From: Ruminococcaceae bacterium UBA7135
Lineage (GTDB): Bacteria > Bacillota > Clostridia > Oscillospirales > Ruminococcaceae
Length of the DNA: 6,514 nt
Assembly (NCBI GenBank): GCA_002492075.1
Contig: DKXD01000013.1
Span: 9,837-16,350, forward strand
Direction: 5' to 3'
The translations under genes were made by a program, and so were the position numbers. Under the pieces are notes generated by a model. The model saw only the letters and a list, made by a program, of their open reading frames with translations, ran no database searches and was not told the origin of the DNA. This document shows, in pieces, positions 5,594 to 6,514 of the stretch (within the stretch, counting starts at the first letter, position 1; each line of letters starts with the position of its first letter).

Positions 5594-6420
5594 TGAATGC
5601 CATTCATATTGCATCGTTTGCTCCCGCCGCCGCCAAGAGCAAAAGCGAGCTTGCCGCCGAGGACTTCGACCTTTACTGCACTGCGCTTTCCGCTCTGCAA
5701 TGGAGAAAAAACGGCGGCAAGATAACTCTCTGCTGCGACAGTAAATATGCCGAATACTACGACCGCATTGGCTTTTCCGATATCTGGAACGGCATAAACG
5801 TTTGTATCGCCGACGATCTTGAGGGGATAGACCCCATGATGTTCTGGGCCGGCGCGAAGCTGCTTGCTTTACGCGAGGTGAACGCTCCAATCGTAATGAT
5901 AGACACAGACTTCATCGCGTGGAACAACCCCGTATTCGGCGATGAGATAATAGCGGCTCACCGAGAGGACATTTCCGACGGAATTTACCCGCCGCTTTCA
6001 TTCTTTCAGACGCGCGGACACATTCTCCCCGATTTTTCCGAGGACGTTCTTCCGCTGAACACGGCGTTTCTATACCTCCCCGACAACGACTTCAAGGAGT
6101 TCTACACCTCACAAGCCATAGCATTTATGAAATCGGCGGTAAAGTGCAGCGACTATCTCAAATACATGGTATTCGCGGAACAGCGGCTTATTGCCATGTG
6201 CGCGGACTACACCGGAACGCCCGTTAAAACGCTGCTCGACAAAGACACGCTTTTTCGTCCGCAGAGCGACTTCACGCACCTTTGGGGAGCGAAGCAAGCC
6301 ATGCGAGATCACCCCGAGCTTCGCGCGGATTTTATCTCAAAGTGCAAAGCAAAGATGCTCAGCGACTTCCCGGAGCACGCGCACATTATCGATATAATCA
6401 ACGCCCTGCCGCAAGTTTGA
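5593..6420 (+). CDS. GT-A-like glycosyltransferase-type protein (DUF6734-like)
   Basis: Encodes 275 residues and is probably a cytoplasmic sugar-nucleotide-using transferase. It shows an N-terminal alpha/beta region, an acidic DTD motif after a hydrophobic strand (VMID104-T-D106-F), the position and form of the metal-binding DxD of GT-A enzymes, a later FAEQRLIAM (194-202) where family members carry an acidic residue, and THLWGAK (228-234), whose His may ligand the metal or phosphate. It has no signal peptide or membrane helix. The family label DUF6734-like is from memory of this motif set and is unverified; donor and acceptor are unknown. The ATG at 5593 is chosen because GAGG (5583-5586) lies 6 nt upstream and it overlaps the stop of the 18-codon ORF; a TTG at 5572 has no useful ribosome binding site. 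It could modify a surface polymer or a protein made by the operon, which is inference. Confidence 0.75.
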   Translation: MNAIHIASFAPAAAKSKSELAAEDFDLYCTALSALQWRKNGGKITLCCDSKYAEYYDRIGFSDIWNGINVCIADDLEGIDPMMFWAGAKLLALREVNAPIVMIDTDFIAWNNPVFGDEIIAAHREDISDGIYPPLSFFQTRGHILPDFSEDVLPLNTAFLYLPDNDFKEFYTSQAIAFMKSAVKCSDYLKYMVFAEQRLIAMCADYTGTPVKTLLDKDTLFRPQSDFTHLWGAKQAMRDHPELRADFISKCKAKMLSDFPEHAHIIDIINALPQV

Positions 6421-6435
6421 AGGCTCCCCCTCGGG

Positions 6436-6479
6436 GCGCGCCCGCAATTTGTGAGCGCCAGCGAACAAATTCGCCGCGC
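6436..6479. repeat. Intergenic inverted repeat, imperfect hairpin
   Basis: AATTTGT (6446-6452) pairs with ACAAATT (6465-6471) around a GAGCGCCAGCGA loop. After a small internal mismatch, GCGCG (6436-6440) pairs with CGCGC (6475-6479). The composition and loop resemble dispersed intergenic palindromes of Clostridia genomes. There is no T-tract, so it is a poor terminator. Confidence 0.55.
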
Positions 6480-6484
6480 AAGAA

Positions 6485-6514
6485 GCGGTTTTGCGACCAA
6501 AGGGAGCAAAACGC
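6485..6514. repeat. Second inverted repeat at the window edge
   Basis: GCGGTTTTGC (6485-6494) pairs with GCAAAACGC (6506-6514) with one bulged G, around a loop GACCAAAGGGA. It follows the previous hairpin by 5 nt and is cut by the window end, so the element may continue. Confidence 0.55.

Noticed and set aside
5544..5744. Alternative + frame at the start of the transferase gene
   Set aside because: It overlaps the 5593 gene in another frame, has no ribosome binding site and gives an Arg/Cys-rich sequence typical of a shadow frame.
1..6514. CRISPR array, tRNA, rRNA, transposase or phage genes
   Set aside because: No regularly spaced identical repeats, cloverleaf, rRNA-like segment or recombinase motif was seen anywhere in the window.

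Overview
The window looks like chromosomal DNA from an anaerobic, low-to-mid GC Firmicute, most likely a gut Clostridia member of the Oscillospiraceae/Ruminococcaceae type. This is inferred from the strong AGGAGG-type ribosome binding sites, consensus sigma-A promoters, an OGG1-like glycosylase of the sort found in Clostridia, and membrane-anchored zinc-ribbon proteins. No ribosomal, tRNA or phage marker is present to fix the taxonomy. All credible genes lie on the + strand.

Region 1 (1-1832) holds three co-directional genes: an 8-oxoguanine DNA glycosylase with a complete active site, a GNAT acetyltransferase 11 bp downstream, and a small tail-anchored zinc-ribbon protein. The first two almost certainly share a transcript. 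The third may be read through as well, since no terminator is visible between them.

Region 2 (1833-3834) starts with a consensus promoter (TTGACT-17-TATAAT), followed by about 225 nt of untranslated leader. The leader can fold into a long imperfect stem enclosing an internal hairpin, followed by a GC-rich hairpin and a 10-nt direct repeat just before the ribosome binding site. It leads into a 562-residue protein with three zinc ribbons of identical cysteine spacing (CX2C-X10-CX2C) and one C-terminal membrane helix. This is a larger version of the architecture of the gene upstream. A 13-bp hairpin after the gene is the likely terminator.

Region 3 (about 4051-6420) is a second transcription unit driven by an extended -10 promoter (TTGAAA-17-TATAAT). 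Its first gene encodes an unusual protein with 23-26 residue tandem repeats rich in Gly-Ser-Phe, FxFG and Trp. It is followed without a gap by a two-helix membrane protein of unknown function, then an 18-codon ORF with an excellent ribosome binding site, whose stop overlaps the start of a GT-A-like glycosyltransferase-type protein. The tight packing suggests that these genes work together, perhaps at the cell surface, but no function can be read directly from the sequence. The window ends in two adjacent inverted repeats that look like a dispersed intergenic element.

The aromatic/FxFG repeat protein with its two partners and the structured leader are the least explained parts of the window.
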